From PVC group bacterium (lineage in GTDB: Bacteria; Verrucomicrobiota; Kiritimatiellia; CAIKKV01; CAITUY01): a DNA stretch of 64,000 bases. A program made the translations under genes and the position numbers. The DNA lies in contig CAMBRF010000012.1 of the NCBI GenBank assembly GCA_945870225.1, forward strand, positions 1-64,000. Reading direction: 5' to 3'. The notes under the pieces were generated by a model. It saw nothing but the letters and a program-made list of their open reading frames with translations, was not told the origin of the DNA and ran no database searches. This document shows, one piece after another, positions 36,248 to 45,310 of this stretch (within the stretch, counting starts at the first letter, position 1; the number at the start of each line of letters is the position of its first letter).

Positions 36248-37078
36248 ATGGAACTCAAAGGCGAAGCCAGGGTGTTGACCGCCTTCCCTCCCTTGCCTCA
36301 CGTACCTGAACCGCACGCTTTCCGCCTCGGTGTCACGTCCTACGTTCATCCGGCGGATATCCTGCCCAATGTGGAGGCGGTGGCGCCTTTCGTCGACGAC
36401 ATTGAACTGGTCTTTTTCGACTCCGGGGAGCATTCGAACCTGCCGTCCGCACAGGACATCCGGACCCTGCGGGATCTTGCCGCGGCGCATGACCTCACCT
36501 ACACCGTGCATTTTCCCATCGATAAGGCGCTGGGCAGCCCCTCGCCGGCGGAGCGCGAGGACCTCCTAACTCAAATGCTCCGGATCGGCGATCTCTGCCG
36601 CCCGCTCCAACCCCATGGCTGGCTGCTGCACGTGGAGGGCATCACCCCCGCCGCCCTTCCCGAACGGATTCATGAATGGCAGCGTGACGCGCTTCCGTTG
36701 ATCGCCCGGCTCGACCGGCATCTGGGTGATAGCCGCCGCATCTGCCTCGAAAACCTGGGGTACCCCTTCGCCTGGTGCGATCCGTTCCTGGCGCAATTCC
36801 CGTTCAGCATCTGTCTTGACGCCGGCCACCTCTGGCAGGGCGGATTCGACTGGCGCGATCATGTGGCCCGCTATCTCCCCCGGACACGCGTCATCCACCT
36901 TTACGGCACGGCCGAAGGGTCGCGGCATTTTTCCCTGACGGTTTCCCCGGCACAACTCGTCCGGGACTTTCTGGTCTCCATCGGGAACTATGACGAAGTC
37001 CTGACGCTGGAGACCTTTGGTCACGAGGATACGGTCTCTTCACTCGAAAGGTTATCGGAATGTCTAAGCAATCCTTAA
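36248..37078 (+). CDS. CbiR-like cobamide amidohydrolase candidate (AP-endonuclease-2-type TIM barrel)
   Basis: 276 residues with the xylose-isomerase/AP-endonuclease-2 barrel: LGVTSYVHPADILPNV, VHFPIDKALGSP, ICLENLGYPFAWCDPF, FSICLDAGHLWQGG, HLYGTAEGSRHF and LTLETFGHED. The acidic and His residues at strand ends are metal-binding candidates. In Akkermansia a protein of this superfamily, CbiR, opens cobamides so that the lower ligand can be exchanged. The tight coupling here to cobU (19-bp overlap) supports the same role. GAGGGACG lies before the ATG at 36248; a longer frame only translates the tandem repeat. A different hydrolase of the same fold is possible. Confidence 0.65.
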   Translation: MELKGEARVLTAFPPLPHVPEPHAFRLGVTSYVHPADILPNVEAVAPFVDDIELVFFDSGEHSNLPSAQDIRTLRDLAAAHDLTYTVHFPIDKALGSPSPAEREDLLTQMLRIGDLCRPLQPHGWLLHVEGITPAALPERIHEWQRDALPLIARLDRHLGDSRRICLENLGYPFAWCDPFLAQFPFSICLDAGHLWQGGFDWRDHVARYLPRTRVIHLYGTAEGSRHFSLTVSPAQLVRDFLVSIGNYDEVLTLETFGHEDTVSSLERLSECLSNP

Positions 37079-37623
37079 GTCGGCGCGGTCGCATTGTTCT
37101 CGTGCTGGGCGGCGCCCGGAGCGGTAAAAGCACCTATGCCCAGCGGCTGGCGGAACAGTGGTGGGTCCGGCCCCTCTACCTGGCCACGGCCGAGACACTC
37201 GACTCGGAAATGGTGGCGCGGGTCAAACTCCACAAGCAGAAACGCGGCGCCCGCTGGGCCTGCGTGGAGGAGACCCTCGATGTCGCCGCCGTGATCCGGC
37301 GAGAGACCCCTCCGCGCGACGGCCTCCTGCTCGATTGCGTCACCCTCTGGCTGTCCAACGTCCTCCTCAAGGAAGGCGAGCCGGCCATTCAAGCCCGCAA
37401 GGACGACTTGATCGCGGCGCTGCAAACCACCCCCACGGATGTGATCCTGGTCAGCAACGAAGTGGGCATGGGCGTGGTCCCCGACTCCGAACTGGGCCGG
37501 CAATTCCGGGATCTGCAGGGCTGGATGAACCAGGATCTGGCGGCCGTCGCCGACACCGTGGTGTTCGTCATCGCCGGCCTGCCGCTGGTGCTGAAAGGCC
37601 AGGATCCCTTGGCCCGCCCCTAA
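37060..37623 (+). CDS. cobU: Adenosylcobinamide kinase / guanylyltransferase
   Basis: 187 residues. P-loop LGGARSGKSTYAQRLA, the RxxK-type nucleotide region and the conserved DCVTLWLSN and VSNEVGMGVVP identify CobU. It phosphorylates adenosylcobinamide and attaches GMP for nucleotide-loop assembly of cobamides. The start overlaps the upstream cbiR-like gene and the stop overlaps the convergent YhcH gene by 4 bp. No other cobamide-assembly genes are in the window, which points to salvage and remodelling, with the rest encoded elsewhere. Confidence 0.93.
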   Translation: MSKQSLSRRGRIVLVLGGARSGKSTYAQRLAEQWWVRPLYLATAETLDSEMVARVKLHKQKRGARWACVEETLDVAAVIRRETPPRDGLLLDCVTLWLSNVLLKEGEPAIQARKDDLIAALQTTPTDVILVSNEVGMGVVPDSELGRQFRDLQGWMNQDLAAVADTVVFVIAGLPLVLKGQDPLARP

Positions 37624-38066
37624 ACCTCCACTTTCGCCACCAACTTGTACATCGGCCCGTCACCGGCCATCGGGGCGTGGGCATCCTCCGGGAAGAAAAT
37701 GACGAAATGCCCGGCGGGCACCGGAATCCACCATTCGGGGCGTTCCTGAAAGAATTCAAGGTCCTTGGCCGCGTCGAACCCCTTCCCGGTCAGGGTCGGA
37801 TCCAGATGCCGCCACCCCATGAGGTCGAAGCCTTCCACCACATACTGGATGTCGATGTAACGCCGATGGGTTTCGAATCGGGCCTGCGCCTGCCCGCGCC
37901 CACCCTCCGTGATGACACTGGCATAAAGCCGGTTGCCATCGATCTCCTGCCTGCCGGCCGGCAGCCTGGGAACCGCCTTCTGCCGCCTGAGCCAGTGAAA
38001 CGCGGCCTTGAAACCGGGATGCATCGCCTCATACCGCTCCGCATTGTGAATCGTGTCCAGAATCAT
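37620..38066 (-). CDS. YhcH/YjgK/YiaL family protein
   Basis: 148 residues of a cupin-like fold (DUF386). Hallmarks are ARFETHRRYIDIQYVVEG, the central His-rich metal site, and FVIFFPEDAHAP near the C terminus. Family members include N-acetylneuraminate anomerase and proteins tied to sugar use, so a sugar anomerase or isomerase role is likely. AGGAGG precedes the ATG at 38066. It is convergent with cobU and divergent from hydG. No sugar-use operon is next to it. Confidence 0.88.
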   Translation of the reverse strand: MILDTIHNAERYEAMHPGFKAAFHWLRRQKAVPRLPAGRQEIDGNRLYASVITEGGRGQAQARFETHRRYIDIQYVVEGFDLMGWRHLDPTLTGKGFDAAKDLEFFQERPEWWIPVPAGHFVIFFPEDAHAPMAGDGPMYKLVAKVEV

Positions 38067-38202
38067 GCCCGCCTCCTGTTGTGATCGAGATGGGGCATGT
38101 TTAACCATAAACGGCGGCCCCAAAACCACAAGAAACAGCAATGCTCATTGCACGTGTCCTGAGTAAAGTGATACCATACGGCCTTATTTTACAGGAGCCG
38201 TC

Positions 38203-39600
38203 ATGAATAACCCTGCGTCCACCGTACCGATCAACGAAGCCATCATCGAGCAAACACTCTCCCGTCTCGCACACCCCGACGCGAAGCAGATCCACGACGT
38301 CCTCGCCAAGGCGCTTGAAATGAAGGGGCTGGATTTGTCCGACGTGGCCGTGCTGTCGTCCATCAGTGACCCCGAACTCATGGGCGAGCTCTTCGCCGCC
38401 GCCCGCAAGGTCAAGGAACAGATCTACGGCCAGCGGTTGGTCATGTTCGCCCCGCTCTACATCTCGAACCTGTGCGCCAACGAATGCCTCTACTGCGCCT
38501 TCCGCGCCCGCAATCAGGAAGTGCACCGCCGCGCCCTGAGCCAGGAGGAGATCGCCGAGGAAACGCGAATCATCGTCAACCAGGGTCATAAGCGCGTTTT
38601 GGTGGTCGCCGGCGAATCCTATCCGCGCGAAGGGTTCTCTTATGTGCTCAAGGCGATTGAGACCGTCTACAGCGTGCATGAGGGCCGCGGCGAAATCCGG
38701 CGCGCCAACGTCAACGTGGCCCCCCTGACGATGGATGAATTCAAGCTGCTGAAGGATGCCAAAATCGGCACCTACCAGATTTTTCAGGAAACCTATCATC
38801 GCGCCACCTATAAGGCGGTCCATCTCTCAGGCAAAAAGGCCGACTACGACTGGCGGGTCTCCGCCCCGGACCGCGCCATGCAGTCGGGCATCGATGATGT
38901 CGGCATCGGCGTCCTCTTCGGATTGTTCGACTGGCGCTTCGAACTGCTCGCCTTGATGCAGCACATCCAGCACCTGGAATCCAAATTCGGCGTGGGCCCC
39001 CACACCGTCAGCATGCCGCGCCTGGAACCCGCCACGGGATCGGATATGGCCAGCCACCCACCCAAGCCGGTTTCGGACGTGGATTTCCGGAAACTCGTGG
39101 CGATCATCCGGCTGGCCGTGCCCTACACCGGCATCATCATGTCCACCCGCGAAACACCCAACCTGCGCCGCGAGACCTTCGCCCTGGGCGTGTCCCAGAT
39201 CTCGGCCGGCAGCCGTACCAACCCCGGCGGCTACGCCGATGGGGAGAAGAATGACTGGAGCCAGTTCTCGCTGGGCGATCACCGCTCGCTGGATGAAGCC
39301 GTCCGGGATGTCGCCCAACTGGGTTACATTCCCTCCTTCTGCACGTCCTGCTATCGTGTGGGCCGCACGGGCAAGGACTTCATGGACGTCGCCAAACCCG
39401 GCGATATCAAATACCATTGCGACCCGAACGCCTTGTCGACCTTCCTCGAGTACCTGCTGGACTACGCCTCGCCGGCGACAAGGGAGACGGGCGAGAAACT
39501 GATCCGCGACACGCTGCTCAACATGAATCCCCTGCAGCGGTCCGTTTCCGAGAGCCTGATCGAGAAAGTCCGCTCCGGCAACCGCGACGTCTTCTGCTAA
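38203..39600 (+). CDS. hydG: [FeFe]-hydrogenase H-cluster radical SAM maturase HydG
   Basis: 465 residues. The N-terminal radical-SAM cluster motif is CANECLYC (Cys91, 95 and 98). The C-terminal motif FCTSCYRVGRTG followed by HC gives the CX2CX22C site of the dangler-iron cluster unique to HydG. HydG cleaves tyrosine to supply CO and CN- for the H-cluster. GGAG precedes the ATG. It forms a unit with the TM1266-type regulator gene 62 bp downstream. Confidence 0.96.
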   Translation: MNNPASTVPINEAIIEQTLSRLAHPDAKQIHDVLAKALEMKGLDLSDVAVLSSISDPELMGELFAAARKVKEQIYGQRLVMFAPLYISNLCANECLYCAFRARNQEVHRRALSQEEIAEETRIIVNQGHKRVLVVAGESYPREGFSYVLKAIETVYSVHEGRGEIRRANVNVAPLTMDEFKLLKDAKIGTYQIFQETYHRATYKAVHLSGKKADYDWRVSAPDRAMQSGIDDVGIGVLFGLFDWRFELLALMQHIQHLESKFGVGPHTVSMPRLEPATGSDMASHPPKPVSDVDFRKLVAIIRLAVPYTGIIMSTRETPNLRRETFALGVSQISAGSRTNPGGYADGEKNDWSQFSLGDHRSLDEAVRDVAQLGYIPSFCTSCYRVGRTGKDFMDVAKPGDIKYHCDPNALSTFLEYLLDYASPATRETGEKLIRDTLLNMNPLQRSVSESLIEKVRSGNRDVFC

Positions 39601-39662
39601 GAGGTTTTTCTCCCCCTGTCCGAACCCGTATGCTAAAAGAAGGCTGAGCCCAAGGAGAACAC

Positions 39663-39926
39663 ATGAAACAACATAGTCATATCATCGTCGGCATTCACGT
39701 CACAAACCGGGTCAAACACGCCGGAGTCATCCAGAAAGTCCTCACCCAATACGGGACCAATATCAAAACCCGCGTCGGGCTCCACGATATCACCGACGAC
39801 CTGGCCGCCAATGGGATCATCCTGCTGGAGATGGTCGGGAACGAACGCCAATGCCTCTCCATCCTCAAGAAGCTCAACGCCATCAAGGGCGTGGAAGCCA
39901 AAAAGATGGTGTTCAGCCACGACTGA
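39663..39926 (+). CDS. TM1266-type iron-only hydrogenase system regulator
   Basis: 87 residues with an ACT/ferredoxin-like fold typical of the small protein found in [FeFe]-hydrogenase maturation operons (TM1266 family). Key segments are IIVGIHVTNRVKHAGVIQKVL, shortened here, then TRVGLHD and ILLEMVGNE. It is thought to be regulatory, though its ligand and target are not settled. AAGGAG sits 6 nt before the ATG. Linkage to hydG supports the call. It is convergent with the GT-C gene (3 bp apart). Confidence 0.88.
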   Translation: MKQHSHIIVGIHVTNRVKHAGVIQKVLTQYGTNIKTRVGLHDITDDLAANGIILLEMVGNERQCLSILKKLNAIKGVEAKKMVFSHD

Positions 39927-39929
39927 CGC

Positions 39930-41765
39930 TCATGGCTTCGCACGACGGTAGATCGTGATGCGGGGCAGACGACGGACCTGCTGAACGACTCGGTAATTCG
40001 ACTCCACCCAGCGCACCAGCGCCGCACCCGGACTGCCGGGTGTGCCGAATGCGGGCAAGCCGTATTCCGTCAGATCCCGATCCAGAAACACGACGTAGTC
40101 TGGCGGATTCGCCTGGAATGTTGAAACCATCCGGCTCTCGCCGTACGCCGCCATGGACACCACCATGAAGTTGATGGACGGGTTGGGGTTAACCCGCCGC
40201 GTCAGGTAATTCAGCATCACCCCTTCAGGAATGACCGCCAGCGTGGCCCGCGGCGAAGTCTCCGCGGCCACCCACGCCGTCAGTTCATTCATGATCCGCC
40301 CCCGCTCATCAAGATCCGGCGCGAAAAACCGGAATTGATCGCCCGCCCAGAGTCCAACCGTGCAGGTGCGCCGCGCATATTCCGACCAGGACTCCTGAGC
40401 GAGCCGGCAACATCCGACCAGAAGCAATGCGGTCAGCCAAAGCCGCATCACAGACCGCATCGGGAGCGGATAGAAGCCGGGCACACGGTACGTCACCAGC
40501 GCGATCAAGCCCATCAGCCCCACCGCGCTGAGCCCGAAACCATAATGGACAAATACCGGGCTCAGTCCGGACTTGAACAGCATCCCCAGTCCGAATCCCA
40601 GCCAGAGCACCCAGCCCGAAGTCGTTCCCCACCGTTCCCGGAGATGCGGGTCGTCGCCCGCCTGCACACGGCTTAACCTAACCTCGCGAACGAGGGCCAC
40701 CCCTAAAACAGGCGGTAAAAGGCACGCCAGGTAGTGCCAGTCCCAGAAATACAAAAGCACCCCCAGCCCCAGTCCGGCCGCCATCATCAAACCCCTGACC
40801 CCGCGCCGTGTCGGGCCCTGAATCGAGGCGGCCCAGCGACCCAGTCTATGGAACAGGAGCCCGACCAGTCCCATGACCGCCGCCGCCCGCACCATGTCGA
40901 GCAGGTGCACCCCCGGCTGATCCAACCCCAGAATGGTGCGATAGAAGCGGCTGCCGGTCAGGGCGGGATTGAAGCCCAGCACATATTGCCGGCTGATTCC
41001 CACGAGATATTCAGGGACGGACAGTCGGCCGGGCATCAACACATACACGCCCGCCGCGGCAACAACCAACCCGGCCAGCAACCACCCGGCCAACACCCCC
41101 AGATCCCGCCAAGGCCGCCGGCCCACCCGCCAGCCCGCCAGACTGTAGGCCAGCACCGCCACGTTTAACGCAAGAAACACTTCGGACTTCGTCAGGAAAA
41201 CCAGCCCGTACAAAAATCCAGCGGCACCCTGCAGGAGAACACGAGGCTGGCGGGCCTGAGCGGTGAGACAGACCAGAACCCCTGCGGCGAGGTAAAGGCC
41301 ATGCACGGCTTCGTGGGAATAAGGCGTGATGAAGTTATAGTTGCCCAGATCGACACGATACATCCCAAAAGCCGACACGGACAGGAATCCCAGCACCACG
41401 CAGGTCGCGGACCAGCGGTCGGTCAATCGCCGCCAGATGCCGTAGAGCAGCGCGGTAAAGCCCCCCAGCAGCGCCAGATTGGCCCATACCAGCGTCATGT
41501 AGGAAACGCCGCCCAGACGGAAAACGAAGGCGTTGAAACAGGAGGAAAACGGCCCATAGAGATGTTCCAGCTCCCGGTAGAGCGTCTTGCCCTCAGCCAG
41601 TTGCCAGAACGTGTACAACTCGCGGCCGACATCAATCACCGGATCCGTCCACCGCCGCCAGGAAATGATGCACAGGACGAGAAACGTCAGCGCAATCAGA
41701 ATCGGGCCTAAACAGGCCTCGATCCGTTTCCGGGCCCTTCCCCCCGATGAAAACGACACCCTCAT
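39930..41765 (-). CDS. GT-C-type integral membrane glycosyltransferase
   Basis: 611 residues with about 11-12 membrane helices and a C-terminal periplasmic domain from about residue 480. The first loop DVGRELYTFWQLAEGKTLYR has the acidic residue and spacing of GT-C (PMT/ArnT-like) enzymes, which use polyprenyl-phosphate sugars on the outer face of the membrane. It stands alone with divergent and convergent neighbours. It may glycosylate lipid or proteins; no substrate is suggested. Confidence 0.75.
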   Translation of the reverse strand: MRVSFSSGGRARKRIEACLGPILIALTFLVLCIISWRRWTDPVIDVGRELYTFWQLAEGKTLYRELEHLYGPFSSCFNAFVFRLGGVSYMTLVWANLALLGGFTALLYGIWRRLTDRWSATCVVLGFLSVSAFGMYRVDLGNYNFITPYSHEAVHGLYLAAGVLVCLTAQARQPRVLLQGAAGFLYGLVFLTKSEVFLALNVAVLAYSLAGWRVGRRPWRDLGVLAGWLLAGLVVAAAGVYVLMPGRLSVPEYLVGISRQYVLGFNPALTGSRFYRTILGLDQPGVHLLDMVRAAAVMGLVGLLFHRLGRWAASIQGPTRRGVRGLMMAAGLGLGVLLYFWDWHYLACLLPPVLGVALVREVRLSRVQAGDDPHLRERWGTTSGWVLWLGFGLGMLFKSGLSPVFVHYGFGLSAVGLMGLIALVTYRVPGFYPLPMRSVMRLWLTALLLVGCCRLAQESWSEYARRTCTVGLWAGDQFRFFAPDLDERGRIMNELTAWVAAETSPRATLAVIPEGVMLNYLTRRVNPNPSINFMVVSMAAYGESRMVSTFQANPPDYVVFLDRDLTEYGLPAFGTPGSPGAALVRWVESNYRVVQQVRRLPRITIYRRAKP

Positions 41766-41941
41766 AGCAACGCCCTCTCCCCATCCTCCGTCTTTCCTGA
41801 ATCCAACCGGCCACCATGGTCGGCCACCACTCCCCAGTTGTCAAACGGGGATTCTCACATCCTGAATTTATGATCTAACCCGCTATGCCCTCCTGTATTG
41901 CAAGCCCGTCCTTCCCCAATAGATCGCTTTGTGGTTGAATC

Positions 41942-42871
41942 ATGAACGGACAGGGGCCCCTTCCGACTATGAAGACGCAATCAAAATCAGGGACGGAGCG
42001 ATCTCTCCAGACCGTCCAGCGTATTCTGCAGGAGCAGTTTGATTTGATCCAGGCGAATACCGGAGCGACCACCCGGGCCCAACAGGCCAGGGCCGTGCAC
42101 GACCTGCGGGTAGCCGTGCGGCGGTTCCGGACCGCCTTGAGCATTTTCGACCTTCCATTGCAGGGGACGTCCGCTACGCTGATCCAACGGCAGCTTAAGG
42201 TCTTGAACCGCCAACTGGGCCCGATCAGGGACGCCCAGGTGTGGTTGGCCCTCGCCAGAAAAATGGCGCACCGGAAAAACGTTTCGCCGGAGGCCGGGAA
42301 GGCCGGGTTACGGGTGGCGGAGCGAACCTGCGCGGCACAGGAACGTGTGCTCGTCCGGATCTTAACCTCAGCGCTTTACACCGGCACACTGGCCCGTTGC
42401 CGCCAGTTACTCGCCATCGAGGTGCCGCGTAAAATAGCCGAAGGAAACCGGAACGACACCTCCCGGCATTATTTGGCGGGCAAGCTGCATCAAGCCTATG
42501 ATCGCCTACTTCAAGCGGGCAAGTCACCCTCCCTTCCGACAACCGAAGCCGCACACGCACTCCGCCGCCGGTGCCGACGCATCCGGTACCTCTCCGAGTT
42601 TGCCGAGCCCTTGATGACGCAGCACGTCCCGAAACTCACCCGCCGCCTTAAGCGTGTGGCCGACGCGCTGGGAGACTGGCACGATGCCGAAGTTCATGCC
42701 GCAAAACTCAAAAAAATGAAACGCCCTCCTGTGGGTTTTCGACGCATCGTGGCGAGCCGCCGCCAAAAAGCCCGACAGACCTTCACGAAGACATGGCGCC
42801 ACCTGATCGCACCTCGTTTCTATAAACATGTCCTCGCGGAATTGCAGGCAAAGAAGCCACCCCGCAAATGA
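41942..42871 (+). CDS. CHAD domain protein
   Basis: 309 residues dominated by a CHAD domain: two bundles of helices with basic, His-containing surfaces. Motifs are AVHDLRVAVRRFRTAL, LGPIRDAQVWL, HALRRRCRRIRYL and ALGDWHDAEVH. CHAD domains bind polyphosphate and target granules in other bacteria. The family is often fused to or paired with a CYTH domain; none is nearby. No clear Shine-Dalgarno separates the ATG at 41942 from one at 41969. Confidence 0.88.
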   Translation: MNGQGPLPTMKTQSKSGTERSLQTVQRILQEQFDLIQANTGATTRAQQARAVHDLRVAVRRFRTALSIFDLPLQGTSATLIQRQLKVLNRQLGPIRDAQVWLALARKMAHRKNVSPEAGKAGLRVAERTCAAQERVLVRILTSALYTGTLARCRQLLAIEVPRKIAEGNRNDTSRHYLAGKLHQAYDRLLQAGKSPSLPTTEAAHALRRRCRRIRYLSEFAEPLMTQHVPKLTRRLKRVADALGDWHDAEVHAAKLKKMKRPPVGFRRIVASRRQKARQTFTKTWRHLIAPRFYKHVLAELQAKKPPRK

Positions 42872-42950
42872 AGAAAGACGCAGGTCTTCCTATCTGATAT
42901 ACTTCGCAGGCAACAGGGGGGACACCCTGACAAACGAAGGAGAAACGGCC

Positions 42951-44339
42951 ATGCCCCAGACATCAGCGTCTTGCCTCCCTTATCCCCCATCCATCAGGCG
43001 GTCGCTGGCAGTATCCCTGCTTGTCACGGCTCTGGTCGTCCTGCCCCCGCGCCGCGCCAAGGCTGAAAGCTTTGTCGACTCGAAGGTTATGTACTACTTC
43101 GAGGGCGGAGACCGCATCAGCGTTCTCTCGCCGACCGTGGCGATCCAGCAGGAGTTCGAGTCGGGCCTTACCATCAAAATCGATGGCATTTATAACGCCA
43201 TTTCGGGAGCCACACCGACGGGAGCTCCGCCACGCGCTAAAGTGATCACCCGGACAGTCCCTGTTTCCTCAGGGGGAAGCCGCAGTCCTGCCCCCGTCGC
43301 CTCTGATGATCAGGACCATGAAGACGAAACGGAACACGAGGGTGGAAACGACTCCATCGGCGGACGCCTTTTTGGCAGGCACCTCCCAGGAGCGTTCTCC
43401 GCGCTTTCAGCCGCCACGCCGGCCCCGGCGCCAGCATCCCCTGCCCCGAGCACCGGCGGCGGGGGCGGGGGCAACACCACCACAACCCAGACGACCGAAG
43501 GAACCTCTGAGGTTCCCACCGCAGACTTCAGTGATGAACGTATCGGCCTTAACCTCACCCTGTCCAAGCGCCTCGGGGACCACACGCCATCGCTGCAACT
43601 GTCGTACAGTGACGAAAGCGACTATCTGTCGCTAGGAGTCGGACTTCTGGACAGCGTCGAGTTCAACAGGAAAAATACAACGGTCACCTATGGCGCGGCG
43701 TACACGCACGATACGCTGGAGCCCGCCAACGGCCAGCCGAACGGCACCAAAAAAACCATTGATGGCATGGTGGGCCTCACCCAGGTGCTCACCGCCACAA
43801 CCCTCTTCACGGCCAATCTTTCGGCCGGTCGCGTGGAGGGTCTCCTGACCGACCCGTATAAGGTCGTGGAGCTGAACGGGGTCCTCGTTCCTGAAAAGCG
43901 GCCTGACAATAAGACCAAAACCATCGGCTACCTGGCCTTGACTCAATTCGTCACACCCTTGAACGGCAGTGTCGAAATGAGTTTCCGCCATTACACGGAC
44001 AGTTTTGGCATCAATGCCGAAACCCTCGAACTGGCCTGGTTCCAGAAGATCGGCAGTCAATTCGTGCTAAGCCCCCGGGTTCGTTATTACGACCAGGCTG
44101 AGGCTGATTTCTATGCCGTGACGTTTAGCGGGGCCCCTGAATTCTACAGCTCCGACTACCGCGTCTCAGCTTTGGAGGCAGTATCCTACGGCTTGAAAGC
44201 CATCTGGAAACCAAACTCGCGATGCTCCGTCGATCTGGAGTACGCCCGGTATGATCAGAAAGGATCGGATGGCGTAACCTCGCAGGACGTCTACCCGCAG
44301 GCCAACATCATCATCGCAGGAGTCCGCCTTTGGTTATAA
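42951..44339 (+). CDS. DUF3570 outer-membrane protein
   Basis: 462 residues. A signal peptide (about 1-36, ending RRAKA) is followed by beta-strand-rich sequence and a flexible insert with an acidic/His cluster (DDQDHEDETEHEGG) and a Pro/Ala/Gly linker. A long barrel-like C-terminal half ends IIAGVRLWL. The order DUF3570-apbE-thioredoxin-DUF4266 recurs in other Gram-negative bacteria, which supports the family call. GGAGAAACGG precedes the ATG at 42951. The acid/His cluster could bind metal, as an inference. The following gene starts inside its last codons. Confidence 0.85.
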   Translation: MPQTSASCLPYPPSIRRSLAVSLLVTALVVLPPRRAKAESFVDSKVMYYFEGGDRISVLSPTVAIQQEFESGLTIKIDGIYNAISGATPTGAPPRAKVITRTVPVSSGGSRSPAPVASDDQDHEDETEHEGGNDSIGGRLFGRHLPGAFSALSAATPAPAPASPAPSTGGGGGGNTTTTQTTEGTSEVPTADFSDERIGLNLTLSKRLGDHTPSLQLSYSDESDYLSLGVGLLDSVEFNRKNTTVTYGAAYTHDTLEPANGQPNGTKKTIDGMVGLTQVLTATTLFTANLSAGRVEGLLTDPYKVVELNGVLVPEKRPDNKTKTIGYLALTQFVTPLNGSVEMSFRHYTDSFGINAETLELAWFQKIGSQFVLSPRVRYYDQAEADFYAVTFSGAPEFYSSDYRVSALEAVSYGLKAIWKPNSRCSVDLEYARYDQKGSDGVTSQDVYPQANIIIAGVRLWL

Positions 44340-45310
44340 CCGCAGAGGATCCCAAGCACTCCACGCTGCCGCCTGCAACCAGGCGGGACTACGCGCGACT
44401 GGAGTTCCAGGCACTGGGAACGACCTGCTCCCTGTTGTTCGAGGCCCCTTCCTATGCCGAGGCGACCGCCTTCAAACACGAGGCGGCCACCTGGACGGAG
44501 TCCTTCGAGAACAGGTTCTCGCGCTTCAAGCCGGACAGTCTTGTCTCGCGGATCAATGCCGCCGGCACGGACTGGATCGTATTGGACCCCGAGGCTGAAA
44601 GCCTATTTGCCTTGTGCGACTGGTTCTACTGGAGCACACACGGCATCTTCGATCCAGCCATGTTACCCGTCATCGCTCTTTGGGATTACCATGCACCGAC
44701 CCCGGTGGTGCCGGCGGACGAGGCCGTGGCCGAAGCTCTCGCACACTGCGGCTGGCAGCATGTGGAGCGCCGCAAAGGACAAATCCGCCTGACAAAACCC
44801 GGCATGGGAATCGATGTGGGCGGTATCGGGAAGGAATATGCCGTTGACCGCGTTTTCGACATGGGACGGAAGCGGGGACTGCGTCACCTGATGGTGGATT
44901 TCGGACATGACCTACGCATCTGCGGCGAACCTCCCGAGGGGGGCCCCTGGCGCGTGGGCCTCGAAGACCCCTTAAAACCGGGGCGCTGTTGGGGCGGGGT
45001 CGCAGTGACCGACCATGCCGTGACGACATCGGGCGACTATGCACGCGGGTTCAAAAGCCCGGGAGGGAGCATCATGGGGCACATCCTCGATCCCCGCACA
45101 GGCCGCCCAGTCGCCAATGGCTGCCGTTCCGTTAGCGTGATCGCCCCCACCTGTACCGAAGCCGGTGTGCTGGCGACTTCGGCGTTCATCCTCGGGCACG
45201 AGGACGGACTGGCCTTGCTTGACAGCCACTTCGGGGCGGAAGGGTGTATCTGGCACGAAAACAAAACCTATGAATCAAGGAGGTTTAATGACTATGCGCT
45301 CCAAAACTAG
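44330..45310 (+). CDS. apbE: FAD:protein FMN transferase (ApbE family)
   Basis: 326 residues. Family segments are QALGTTCSLLFEA, ENRFSRFKPDSLVSRIN, GIDVGGIGKEYAVD, DFGHDLRICG and the C-terminal TTSGDYAR and HILDPRTGRPV with the Mg2+-binding region. ApbE attaches FMN through a phosphodiester bond to Thr/Ser of extracytoplasmic redox proteins. It starts at TTG (44330), with AGGAG 8 nt upstream inside the DUF3570 gene. There is no clear signal peptide, so export is uncertain. No obvious FMN-acceptor motif (DgxTGAT-type) was seen in its neighbours. Confidence 0.92.
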   Translation: MVITAEDPKHSTLPPATRRDYARLEFQALGTTCSLLFEAPSYAEATAFKHEAATWTESFENRFSRFKPDSLVSRINAAGTDWIVLDPEAESLFALCDWFYWSTHGIFDPAMLPVIALWDYHAPTPVVPADEAVAEALAHCGWQHVERRKGQIRLTKPGMGIDVGGIGKEYAVDRVFDMGRKRGLRHLMVDFGHDLRICGEPPEGGPWRVGLEDPLKPGRCWGGVAVTDHAVTTSGDYARGFKSPGGSIMGHILDPRTGRPVANGCRSVSVIAPTCTEAGVLATSAFILGHEDGLALLDSHFGAEGCIWHENKTYESRRFNDYALQN

